Source of the DNA: Arbacia lixula
Taxonomy: Eukaryota > Echinodermata > Echinoidea > Arbacioida > Arbaciidae
Assembly: GCA_963669155.1 (NCBI GenBank)
Contig: OZ022591.1
Location: 20,178,605-20,242,604, forward strand
Direction of reading: 5' to 3'
Length of the DNA: 64,000 nucleotides
The notes below the pieces were generated by a model. That model was not told the origin of the DNA and made no database searches. It worked only from the letters and a program-made list of their open reading frames with translations. The translations under genes were made by a program, and so were the position numbers. Shown here in pieces: positions 46,420 to 57,250 of the stretch. How positions within the stretch are numbered: position 1 is the first letter of the stretch; each line of letters begins with the position of its first letter.

Positions 46420-48850
46420 CTTTGAACAAGGTTTGATTCCGCCACTTAATATTCATGACTAGCAGCTGCTCTCAACAATATGATGCATACGCGATTGCGT
46501 CACATTTACCTGGAATTTATAACAGGTCATACACATTCCTATACATGCATACATTGTCACTAAGTGCTTGTTATGTAGTTAATAAGGACAAGCGAATACA
46601 AAATTTTATACGTATTGAGATGAAAATACTAGCTTGAGCGCGGCTGGGCACGTTTTTCAATGTTACTTGTCCGAGAGGAAAATATCTGAAAATAACGTTT
46701 CATGCAATTTCTTAATGGAATATGATGTGGAACATTGTTAAATTGAAACTTTTGTACTGCACTTGATATCACGTATAGAGCCTTTTTGCCATATTGTAAC
46801 AACATTCCTCGATTAAATATTTAATCTTTATAGATGCATCGTAGGCATTACATGTCACAACTTCGCAAGTATCTGGGGTGAGGATATTTCCCCAAATACT
46901 TATGCGCATCCGATTTTGTTTATGTACGTCAAATCCAGGTAAAATCATCCAGAGAATCAGCGGATTCGAACATGGAAAATCAAAGAGAAAATCTTTGAAA
47001 AGCATTCTTTTGTGACTAGAAAGAGAGTACAACGAATCTGCATTAATCAAAAGGCTGCTGGCACTCCATGTGCTTAAACATCCTTGGTATTTTATACTCC
47101 ACCGTGGAATCCGATACTTGCAAGCAACGACTAAGATAGTATGATCTCGGAGTATGATACATAGGTTAATACCAAGAATGCATGTCATCGCATGCATTCT
47201 TACGCATTTGTTTTTCTTCTATACGCATTTTCTGTGTGCCTTGATAAACTGCGTCACGTGGGCCTGTTTCTGCATCTCACTAAGAATTCACGCTAGTATG
47301 GGGCGAAATATTGGTCAAAACGTTGATTATTCTATGGCTTGATGTATAACACATTTAAATGAAGATTGTTGTCTTACCGATACATCATTTTCTTCTGTTA
47401 AATCAATTCATCGATTTTCTTTCATGCTTTCCATTGTGGTCATATTCATGTTGAAAGATACCATGTTAATGTTAGTCTAAGCAAGGATGTCTCACCAATG
47501 GATATCCGGCTGCCGTTTGATTAGTGCAGATTCATTGTGCTCTCCTAGTCACAAAAGAACGCTTCACAAAGATTTTCTCTTTGACCTCCCATGTTCAATC
47601 ATGGACCTATCATGGATGGACTGCGCTCGGATAGACTTCCTTTGATCTATGAGGTCCGCCGCCTCATAACAATTCAAGACATTCAGGTGTTTTAAACAAT
47701 TAGCTGTATTTCTAATTAGGTAGTGCCTTCCTCTGAATAATAAAAGACAATCTGTTTTGAGAAGCATGTCAACCGTTCAGCCTTCGCTGGGAGCTCGTAG
47801 CTGATCTATTTACACACACTGTGAATTAGTTTTGGGGTGAGCGAAGGGGAATTTTGAAAAAACTTGTAGAAAGAATTTGGTCCGTAACTTTTCCGGACAC
47901 CTCCGCACACGAAATTGAGATTGTTTCCATGAAAGATTAAACACTCAATAAACAATTTACAAGATATTTTTAAGGAAATATGATTCGGAAATGTGCGATA
48001 TGGAGGCATTTCTCTGGCATGTTTTCTACAGTATTCTCCTTTTATCACAAAAACGAAGCAACAATATAATCTGAAATTCACAGAATCGTATCTTTATAAG
48101 ATGTAATACTACTGCACATGCACTTCAGTTCATGAAGTGGTTCTGAAATCTTCTGCGCATACAGAATATATATTCCTCAAAATGCATCCTACATTTTGTC
48201 ATGCTTGTTTGGCGGCGGATCTCCCTCGATCAAAGAGCCAAACGCGTCAAATATTCCATTGTGATATCAATGCACGCGACTGCTATAGGAATAAATTACA
48301 CTTCGTGCTGACTCCATTTATAACACCTCTCTGGTTCAATTATCTGGATGATTTTTTTCTGGATTTGACGTATAAACAAAACCGGATGCGCAGAAGAATT
48401 TGGGGAAATGTCCTCACCCCATATACTTGCGCAGTTGTGACATGTAATATCTATGATGCATCTATAAAGATTCATTCGAGGAATATTGTTACAATATGGC
48501 AAGAAGGCTCTAAACGTGATATCAAGTTGCAGTACAAAAGTCTCAATTTCACAATGTTCCGAATCATACCTGCTTAAAAGATTGCATGAAACGTTACTTT
48601 CAGATATTTTCCTTTTAGACAAGTATCATGAAAAACGTGCCAAGCCGCGAAGAAGGTAATATTTCCATCTCAAACTGTATAGCAAGCAAAATTAAAAGTT
48701 CAGCAGCGAAAGCTGAAATGTATGCATGTATAGCGGTGTGTATGACCTATTTTAAAATCCAGGTGAGCATGACGCAATCGCGTATATATCATATTGTTGA
48801 GAGCAGCTGCCAGTTATGACTTAAGTGGCGGAATCATACCTTGTTCAAAG
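46420..48850. mobile_element. Element of about 2.4 kb with long inverted ends
   Basis: 46420-47000 is the reverse complement of about 48340-48850 with moderate divergence (CTTAATATTCATGACTAGCAGCTGCTC, TTGATATCACG, CATCCGATTTTGTTTATGTACGTC). The middle, 47560-48330, recurs inverted at 53390-54120. Frames inside (48137-48577 +, 48081-47806 -) show no known domain and overlap the inverted ends, so I treat the element as non-autonomous. Confidence 0.7.
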
Positions 48851-48939
48851 CGATGTGTACTTAAACATCCTTGGTCTTAGCAAACATGTCATTCTTATGT
48901 TTATGTTTGAATATTTGGAACAGTGATATTGAGCATGCA

Positions 48940-49240
48940 AATTCATTTCCCTGCCATAGCTGAATTAATGCTTAGCGAATTTTGACATATGCAACAGAAA
49001 TTTTCTCGTAGCACGCAGAATGCAAATTTATTCACTTTTCACGGCCCTAATTACGCAACTCGGCCTTCCATAAACCACTATTCTCAATCACCGCCCGATC
49101 GAGAGAAATAGATGCGACAGGGTCCGAGCAGTTCCAGCATTTCGAGATGAGGTTAGAGTTGTAATAGCTTCGAGAATCACCTTGTCAGCGCCAACTGTAT
49201 TTAGAGCTCGGGTTAGAATTGTCATCACGTCGAGAAACGC
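48940..49240. repeat. Dispersed repeat copy
   Basis: Matches the reverse complement of 30995-31030 plus 31530-31830, and in its right half 49920-50070 (ATGCGACAGGG, AGTTCCAG, GTTGTAATAGCT, GTCGAGAAACG). Confidence 0.7.
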
Positions 49241-49249
49241 TCATATGAA

Positions 49250-49915
49250 CATGTTGTCAAGACAATTGGCTCTAAAACTCACTCCAGTGAGAGCTTCAGC
49301 GGTCCGATATTGTCTATCGGGCTAGTGTCGGGCATTCCCAATAATAGTCCCCGTTGTGATCACCGCTGCTTGCTCTACCCGTATTGTTTACAACCAGTTG
49401 TCTTCACAATCATGCTCAAATGACGTCACACTTCGGTGCTCTATACCAATGGCCAACTCTGCACTTTCTTTCTCTCTCTACCAACTCACGCCAAATTTGC
49501 TCTACACGGTGTGAGGAAAAATTCCTTACAATAACGGAGATGGACTCATAACTGTTAAAATTCTCGAAAGGATCTAATCTACTCACCAGTCATGGAACTG
49601 ATCAGATGTCGGTGATTCCAGAATCAAAACTTCAATAGGATCCCACAAATTAAAATTCGGAGAAAGCTCAAACTTGCAATGAATGAATGTAACCGCGTGC
49701 TGAGTGTATGTAGTCTGTTGAGGGATCCAACGATTCGTGACTGTTTTTGCATTAGAATGCTAGAGACATCTCATGTAGAAGTCACGCTAGTTTTGATGAT
49801 GCTAAACCTTGTCTCAAAGAGAGAGCTAAGTTCGATATCAGTGGCATCTCGTGTATCGATAGCGGACCGCACTTTTCAGACAAACTCCGCAATAACTAAT
49901 AACACATCAGGTTGA
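49250..49915. other. Unassigned DNA between two direct repeats
   Basis: No recognised gene or family; flanked by the repeat copies at 49090-49240 and 49920-50070, so it could be the inside of an element whose ends those are. Confidence 0.45.
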
Positions 49916-49919
49916 AATA

Positions 49920-50070
49920 GTGACAATAGATGCGACAGGGCGTGAGCAGTTCCAGTATTTAGAGCTGAGGTCAGAGTTGTAATAGCTCCGGGAATCACCT
50001 CAGTGCCAATGAGATTTACAACTCGGTTAGACTTGCCATTGTGTCGAGAAACGCGCCCTAGAACTGTAGC
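49920..50070. repeat. Dispersed repeat copy (empty site for the 493-bp MITE)
   Basis: Continuous across the point where 31033-31525 is inserted in the related copy. Confidence 0.68.
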
Positions 50071-50079
50071 GATAGGAAG

Positions 50080-51580
50080 GTGTCACTTCGAAAGGGAAGT
50101 CCAACTTGATAAGCTGTTGAAAAACATGCATAACGAAACGGCGTGGAATGTTTGGCACCTGCGCACATGAAATACACTACAGAAACAAGAAACGCATGCA
50201 CGCCTCAAAGAATGTGAGAACACTAAAACGCTGAAATGCACTTTAGTTCATTCTGATATAAAAATGCGAAGCCCCATACCCATACCCTTTGTTTACAGTT
50301 TTTTTTAAATATCTTTTTGATATCTTTTTGTAATATGCTGGACCGGAGGGCACGTTAATTAGTGGTGATATTCTCATAGACTTCTTGATGACTGCATCAA
50401 TTTCAAAGCTGCAATTCCATGTATACAACATACAAATTAGGTTTCACATATTCGTTAAAATCATTCCTCCACTTCAGGCCGTAGGGGAAATAGCATGAAG
50501 GATCTGGATTCTTCACATAAATGTCGCCAAATATTTTGTATTAAATGTAATTGTATTGGAACTACGAGATAAAATGTTGTTTTTGCTGTAGAAAAGCATC
50601 GATGAAATGTGAACATTCTATCAAACACTGTAATGACTTACGAACTTGTATTATTGAATTTCTGAATCTTATCTTCATGGCATTATCAATGGAAGTACCC
50701 TACCACAAATTATACAGAATCAATCGATACATATGTGTAATGAAATATATGTATTATGTTCTGAAATTGGCTTTTGAAATTCTCAGAAAACTGTTTGCAT
50801 CATTAAATTTGTAAATTAGAATTGAATACTGAATTTGGAAAAAAAAAATGTTTCGTGATGTTTTATTGTGTATAGTATACATCATTTTTCTGCATGATTT
50901 AAATGGATTATGGGTTCGTGAGCAGGTCATGTGTGGTAGTGTTTGTGTGCGTGTACGTGTGTCACATGCATGAATTTATATTTTTGCGCCTTTTGTCCGG
51001 CGTGTGCAAGTGAATGTGTGAGTGTGTGTTTTTTTTTTTTGTTGTTGTGTATGTATGCGTGCGTATACTAAGTGCATAATTGGGTAAATGTATGTGTGCG
51101 CATATATCACAAAATGAGTGTTAGTGTTTGAGTAGGTTTACGTGTGTCACATGCATGGGTTTGTATTTATTTTTGCGCCGTGCGTGTGTGTGTGTGCATA
51201 GTTCTCAAACATTTGCATGGGCTACTGTATACGACACCTGTGTCCCATTTTAGATCAACTTGGAAAACCTCGTAACTCAAATTCCCGCCATCCTAATTAT
51301 TTTACGTGCATTTCGACCATTTCATATTTATTTGATAAGCAAACATAGTCTTTACTTAACATACCATAGCCTACGCACATAACTTTTTTTTTAAAAAGAA
51401 TGTTTTTTCGCTTTCCTGAACATTTTGTTGTTTTTTTAACACTGTTTAACCATGTTAACAGCCCATCGACGATATGTAACTCACAATTCGGAGTAAGGAC
51501 GAAACACATTATCTCGCACGCCCTTCTTACACTTGCTCGATACAGAAAACACTGCATTAGACTTTAAATGCTTACTAAAT
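50080..51580. other. AT-rich DNA with TG-rich simple sequence
   Basis: No gene recognised. Two loosely similar TG-rich blocks (about 50925-51005 and 51115-51205), both containing ACGTGTGTCACATGCATG and TTTTTGCGCC, suggest an old local duplication. Confidence 0.5.
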
Positions 51581-51588
51581 CAGAAAAA

Positions 51589-52112
51589 TCAGTTCCCACT
51601 AATCTATGTAAATTTATCCACTGAAAACGAATTTCACATTTGTTTGCCGCAATAAGGACTAATTTTGACGCAAATGTGAAAAAAAACCGCACACCTCCAG
51701 TGATGTCAGAAAAGTCAAAATGCCATAAATGCCAGTGGTGTGTACGGAAGTCAACAGAAGACCATTTTCGTAATGTATTCACAACTTTCCCCCTAACTGC
51801 GTAGTAATGCGTTATTGCATTCACTTGTATCTTATTCAGATTCAATGGATGGAATGCACTTTGAATCTATTAGTTGTTGCTACTCGGAATAACCTCTGAC
51901 AAGCTTTGGGGTTACCATTGGTAACGTATTGTTTGAACGGCGTGAATAAAATATTTTATTCACGCCGTTGGCATTTATGGCATTTTGACTTTTCTGACGT
52001 CACTGGAGGTGTGCGTTTTTTCAAATTTTCGTCAAAATGAGACTTTATTGCGGCAAACGGATGTGGAATTCATTTTCAGTGAATAATTTTACATAGATTA
52101 GTGGGAACTTAT
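51589..52112. mobile_element. Inverted-repeat element, arms about 150 bp
   Basis: Left arm 51589-51740 and right arm 51966-52112 are reverse complements with few mismatches (GTTCCCACTAATCTATGTAAA; ACACCTCCAGTGATGTCAGA; CATAAATGCCA). The inner part, 51785-51950, recurs at 55620-55775. Confidence 0.75.
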
Positions 52113-52660
52113 TTTTCAAATTTAGTAACCCTTCAAGGACATACAATTGGTATTTCCCCAGATTTTTCAAAAGCCTTTGACACTGTATATCACTACATTC
52201 TTTTCGATAAACTGTCCTATTATGGAATCCGTGGAAAGGCTTTAGATATTTTCAAATATTATCTTTCGAATAGGAAATATTTCGTCTCTCTCAACGGTAC
52301 AATCTCAAATACTATTCTGTGCGGCGTATCACAAGGTTTCCCTCTCGACTCTGCTTTTTAGTACTTCCATAAAAGACGTTCACAAATCCTTCTAACGTTC
52401 TCTCCTTTATCTTCTTTGCTGACGGCACAAGCCTTTGTTACTCGCAATCCTTCCCCGACAATCGACACCGTCAGGTACGAACTTTATCTTGTAACCAATT
52501 GGATCAAGGCGAACATGACCAATGCTTTTTAGTCATTCGATCACATAATTCTCAAGAAAACAGTGTTTGGCAATGAAATCTTATCAAAAGAAACCTCAAC
52601 TAAATGTTTAGGTTTAACAATAGAGTGATCTAACATGGAAACTCACATTAACAGCATACA
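52110..52660 (+). pseudogene. LINE reverse-transcriptase fragment
   Basis: Plus strand: DFSKAFDTVYHYILFDKLSYYGIRG, YLSNRKYFVSLNG, GVSQGFPLDSAF (GVPQGS block degraded) and, in a shifted frame at about 52415, FFADG where the catalytic box should read F/YADD. Then NWIKANMTNAF and KETSTKCLGLTIE. The palm is therefore catalytically dead as well as frameshifted. Confidence 0.8.
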
Positions 52661-52879
52661 CCCATTTCCAGAAACGTCGGCGTAATCAATCAAATCAATA
52701 ATTTCCATACAACATAATAATGTTATTGTCACGTGAGTGACTTTTTTTTTCTTTTTTACTCTGCAACTCTGACACAGAAAGAATCAACAATTGAAACGAT
52801 ATACAAGTTAAGTTCAAGTTTAATCTTCAAATTTTTGCAGTTTGTTTACTGCACAAAATCAATGCAATATGAGTGTATG

Positions 52880-53036
52880 ATATATATATATATATCATAA
52901 TGTGAAATTATACATATACAACAGCTTTGACAACTCTTTTATTTAACTATTTTGTGAAAGAAATATATATATATATAAATATATATAATATATATAATAT
53001 ATGTGTGTGTGTGTGTGTGTGCGTGTGTGTGTGTGT
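52880..53036. repeat. (TA)n and (TG)n microsatellites
   Basis: (TA)n at about 52880-52896 and 52965-52999, then (GT)n at about 53001-53036. Confidence 0.9.
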
Positions 53037-53379
53037 AGAAACAAATTACAGATAAGTAGCTCAGTTATCTTGGGTGACTTGAAGGGTGATCCCTCAAGCG
53101 TAGCACGGTCGTCATCGATGTCTGCAATCCGCGTCGTCGTCGTCGTCATTCACCTGGTCCCTTGACTCGTCTCTTGAAAGCACCTTGACTTGGTCACTCA
53201 GCTAGACTCTACCATACCGGCGGTCCTCCCAGCTCCTCGGCCTTCATGAACAGTCCTTGCTCCCCCTGCAGACTCCTGTCTTGACCAGCGATGCCCGACT
53301 CAATCCCATGGCGACTTGCAAAACCCCTAACTGAACGACTGCTGCCTAAACGGAGATACATGTATATACTGGTTGCCTG

Positions 53380-54122
53380 ACTCAGAGAGGTGTAAGGAAT
53401 GGAGTCAGCACGAAGTGTAATTTATTCCTACAGCAGTCGCGTGCATTGATATCACAATGGAATATTTGACGCGTTTGGCTCTTTGATCGAGGGAGATCCG
53501 CCGCCAAACAAGCATGACAAAATGTAGGATGCATTTTGAGGAATATATATTCTGTATGCACAGAAGATTTCAGAACCACTTCATGAACTGAAGTGCATGT
53601 GCAGTAGTATTACATCTTATAAAGATACGATTCTGTGAATTTCAGATTATATTATTGCTTCGTTTTTGTGATAAAAGGAGAATACTGTAGAAAACATGCC
53701 AGAGAAATGCCTCCATATCGCACATTTCCGAATCATATTTCCTTAAAAATATCTTGTAAATCGTTTATTGAGTGTTTAATCTTTCATGGAAACAATCTCA
53801 ATTTCGTGTGCGGAGGTGTCCGGAAAAGTTACCGACCAAATTCTTTCTACAATTTTTTTCAAAATTTCCATTCGCTCACCTCAAAACTAATTCACAGTTT
53901 GTGTGAATAGATCAGCTACGAGCTCCCAGCGAAGGCTGAACGGTTGACATGCTTCTCAAAACAGATTGTTTTTTATTATTCAGAGGAAGGCACTACCTGA
54001 TTAGAAATACAGCTAATTGTTTAAAACACCTGAATGTCCTGAATTGTTCTGAGGCGGCGGACCTCATAGATCAAAGGAAGTCTATCCGAGCGCAGTCCAT
54101 CCATGATAGGTCCATGCCTGAC
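53380..54122. mobile_element. Inverted copy of the middle of the 46420-48850 element
   Basis: Reverse complement of about 47575-48330 with only a few differences. It lacks the long inverted ends and sits between two LINE pieces. Confidence 0.78.
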
Positions 54123-54179
54123 TAAAGTGTTTCTCTGGCTTACATGACCTTTTAACAGTCATCTTCTTACTGTTCTTAA

Positions 54180-54700
54180 ACTCAGAGTACTTCTAGGACT
54201 ATAAATGTTACAAATCCTTCTTATACTAAAATAAATTCAGTCTCTTTTAAGAAGACAGGAAATTTAAATTTCTCTTCTGACAATTATATTCTCACATGGG
54301 GCCGTTTCAGTAAAACACACATGAATAAGCTTTGCTTGATACAAGAAAGGCTTCGTGAACAATTTTTCATAAATCATATCCTGCCCACACAGATAATTAT
54401 TTCTTGATAACAAACTATTCAATGTGTTTGGTTTATACTTGTTTAACTTAGGTCAGCGTTTCAATGTGAGCAAAACAGCTTAACCCTATTTCCACTTTAA
54501 CTTTTTCTAAAAAAATGAACTTTTTCACTCATATCCAAGACTATCAGTACCAGGACACTACTCGCCAATAGACTGTATACATTTCACGGACCAAAATACT
54601 GGAGCTCCTTAAACCTTCACATAAGACAAACTGCTACCCTAAACACAACAAAAAGGAAACAAAAAGAAACACGTAATTCAACAATACAAAATATCGTATG
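54180..54700 (+). pseudogene. LINE ORF2 C-terminal remnant
   Basis: Plus-strand reading includes HMNKLCLIQERL and LFTFHGPKYWSSLNLHIRQT, words typical of the C-terminal region of Jockey/CR1-like ORF2 (GPK.WNSLP). Probably the 3' part of the copy starting at 52110, split by 53380-54122. Confidence 0.6.
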
Positions 54701-54964
54701 AAGTCTTGTAACATCTTATAAATCTCGTTAAATCATAAAACTTATTCAAATCAATCAATCCTCCTGCGTTCTTAGATAAACACAAATACAAATACATCAC
54801 AATCATTTTATGAATGCAGTGTTCATCTCGAAATGTACTATTTCACTAAGTTCCTCTTTTGTTCTATTCACAGTATCTTGCAATCAACACTTAGCAGTAA
54901 TTGGTCTACAGTTTTAAATACATTTTGAAACATTAACACATCAAACAGTCAAGGGATTTCAAAT

Positions 54965-55340
54965 ATTTTAGAGATAGGTTTTGTGACATTTCATTGATTA
55001 CTTTCTTGTAATAATCCTTTGAATATTTAATGAGACTTTCAATTCTGGACAAATTCGGACTCCACAACTTGTGTGTATGAGAATTAATTCAGAACACAAC
55101 AGTGACCATTGCGTATTATACCTGTTAATTCGTTAGAAACTACAATCACAGTGTCATTAATAATGCATGATGCTTCTGGCATGTGATGCATAATGACCAT
55201 TGTTGTGTTCTGAATCAATTATCTCATACACACACATTTTCAGATCCAAATTTATCCAAAAGTGAAAATATCATTAAATATTCCAAGGATTATTACACAA
55301 AAACTAATCAATGAAATGTCACAAAACATGGCTCTATGAC
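54965..55340. mobile_element. Fold-back MITE, best-preserved copy
   Basis: Left arm about 54969-55115 (TTTTGTGACATTTCATTGATTAC ... TTAATTCAGAACACAACAGTGACCATTG) and right arm about 55190-55335 (AATGACCATTGTTGTGTTCTGAAT ... CAATGAAATGTCACAAAA) are imperfect reverse complements around a centre of about 75 bp. Confidence 0.82.
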
Positions 55341-55619
55341 CTTATGATGTGTCAATTTCATCTTGACGTAAGTTGAAACTGACTTTCAATCATTTTTCAA
55401 AAGTATTAAAAGTTGTTTTAACAACTCGTGCTAATGAATGCCCTGTACAAAATAATGATCGAGAGAGGGGAGATTAACACTGTCATGTCACTTCACTTTA
55501 AGGAGAGTACAATGCTGAGAAAGTACCTACAGAGGAACTAAGTAACCTGTGTGTGTAGGTGTTATGACACCTCTTCGATGTACATGCATTATGCCAATAC
55601 ACCGCACCCCCCCCCCCCC

Positions 55620-55775
55620 CCCAACTGCGTAGCAACGCGCTATTGCATTCACCTGTATCTAGTCATTTAGATTCAATGGATAGAATACACTTTGAATCTA
55701 TTAGTCACTACTCGGACAAACCTCGGACAAGCTTTGGGACTCCCATCGGTAACGTATTGTTTGAACGACGTGAAA
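55620..55775. repeat. Copy of the 51785-51950 segment
   Basis: AACTGCGTAG.AA.GCG.TATTGCATTCAC, ATTCAATGGAT.GAAT.CACTTTGAATCTATTAGT and GGTAACGTATTGTTTGAACG are shared. Preceded by a poly-C run (55607-55622). Confidence 0.75.
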
Positions 55776-55779
55776 AAAA

Positions 55780-56680
55780 AACTTGCAAACATAACAAATT
55801 GTCCATTGTAACAAACACTAATGGCCAAAGGGCCGAAAAAACACTTGTTATGGTGGTATGCATACAATTTAAACTGACAAACTGAATATAGTTGTTTATT
55901 GTTCTATAATTGTCTAGGTCAAAAGAAGCTCTCCCAAATTCCAGACCACCAGCCCAGATTTGAAGTATTGCCAGATGTTGAAGCATCGTACAAATATAAA
56001 GCTGATTAGAGCCATTCACAAATGGCCCTAACGTCAATAAATACAGTATTGAAAAGAGCTTTTCTAATAACCTATACCCAAAACAAAATAACATGATCGC
56101 AATAAGTTGATCATTAATATTTTGGGAGAAGCCCAGCTGTTCACAGTTAAAAATAGGAGCATGTCATCACTAGAGCATCAATATGCAATATTCCAATGTA
56201 TAAAGTCACAAAAGGTCAACTGGGAGGTCTATAAGAGGATAGCATAGCAATTATACCAAAGAATTGCGCCATTGCTTGACACATTTTCTACCCGAAGACC
56301 GCAAATTTTAGTCCAACCCACCCAGTCTAGATTATAATGTATACATTGAATGTCATGGATGTAATAGGTATGTTATACAATTTACGCGGTGGGATATCAT
56401 GGTTATACCTGAATACACAGGCAACTGCTTGCCCACAGATTAGGCAGTATGGAGCAGCGTGCTCATCTTTTTAAATCAGATTGTATTCAAATGGCATGGA
56501 GTTGGTATCTCGGCATTCGAGCAAACAAGGCGGATTGTTCTGGTGTTTTATATTTCTTTATGTTATGAACTGTATTCAAATGGAATTACGGTTTTATCGC
56601 TGCCTTCGAGCAGAATTAAACAGCAAGCAATATCAATCATGAGTCCACAGAGCTTTCTTTCCAAAATACATCTAAAACAC
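55780..56680. other. Unassigned AT-rich DNA
   Basis: Nothing recognised; long open frames here lack domains. Confidence 0.5.
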
Positions 56681-56689
56681 ATGGGGCCA

Positions 56690-56795
56690 TATTCATGAAA
56701 CCTTTCTAAGCCTAGTTAGTTACTAGAATGCATGCAGCTGAATGCACTTCAGCAACCATCTAGGCTTAGTAAGGTTTCATGAGTATAGTCACTGG
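56690..56795. mobile_element. Short inverted-repeat element
   Basis: Arms CATATTCATGAAACCTTTCTAAGCCTAG and CTAGGCTTAGTAAGGTTTCATGA are inverted around about 45 bp. MITE-like, no coding content. Confidence 0.6.
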
Positions 56796-56869
56796 AAACT
56801 AAATGGCATGTATTAATTGCTGCTGCTACGGACCCACTTGAGCAATCTCTTATGGTCTAAATAACAACT

Positions 56870-56875
56870 TTTATT
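56870..56875 (-). terminator. Candidate poly(A) signal for the kinase gene
   Basis: AATAAA on the minus strand, about 375 nt past the stop codon at 57251. No closer canonical signal was noticed. Confidence 0.4.
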
Positions 56876-57250
56876 CCGTTAATATGTACCCAAATCGAAT
56901 GTACAAATGTCCACTCGCGCACGCACACACACACACGCACACACACATTCATGTAACATCCTCTACCACACCCACTGAGGTGGAGGATAGCCTTGGCATT
57001 TTCCTGCCGCTCAATATAAGTTAAGTAGTCTTGCTGTGGCTCACCGGAGCGGGAGTCATACTGCAGGTGGCCCATCCTCCGTCATGTCCGTGCTGATGGC
57101 ATCGCGCAAATCGGTCCATTCGTTGCATTCAGTTTCGTAGCGCGCTTTTTTCATGAATTCGGGCTAGAATGTGGTTCGAACCTAGTTTAAGGTGTCCCTT
57201 TAACGAGCGACTGATGTCTACAAACGGCGCAGTCCTTGCGGAACTGTAGT

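Noticed and set aside
48137-48577. 146-codon frame with Cys residues, considered as a transposase exon
   Set aside because: Its 3' half is inverted-terminal-repeat DNA; the copy near 53382 is truncated; no DDE or zinc-finger pattern.
56880-57075. 72-codon frame downstream of the kinase exon, considered as a further 3' exon
   Set aside because: Coding similarity absent, contains a (CA)n tract; the kinase frame already ends with a stop at 57251.
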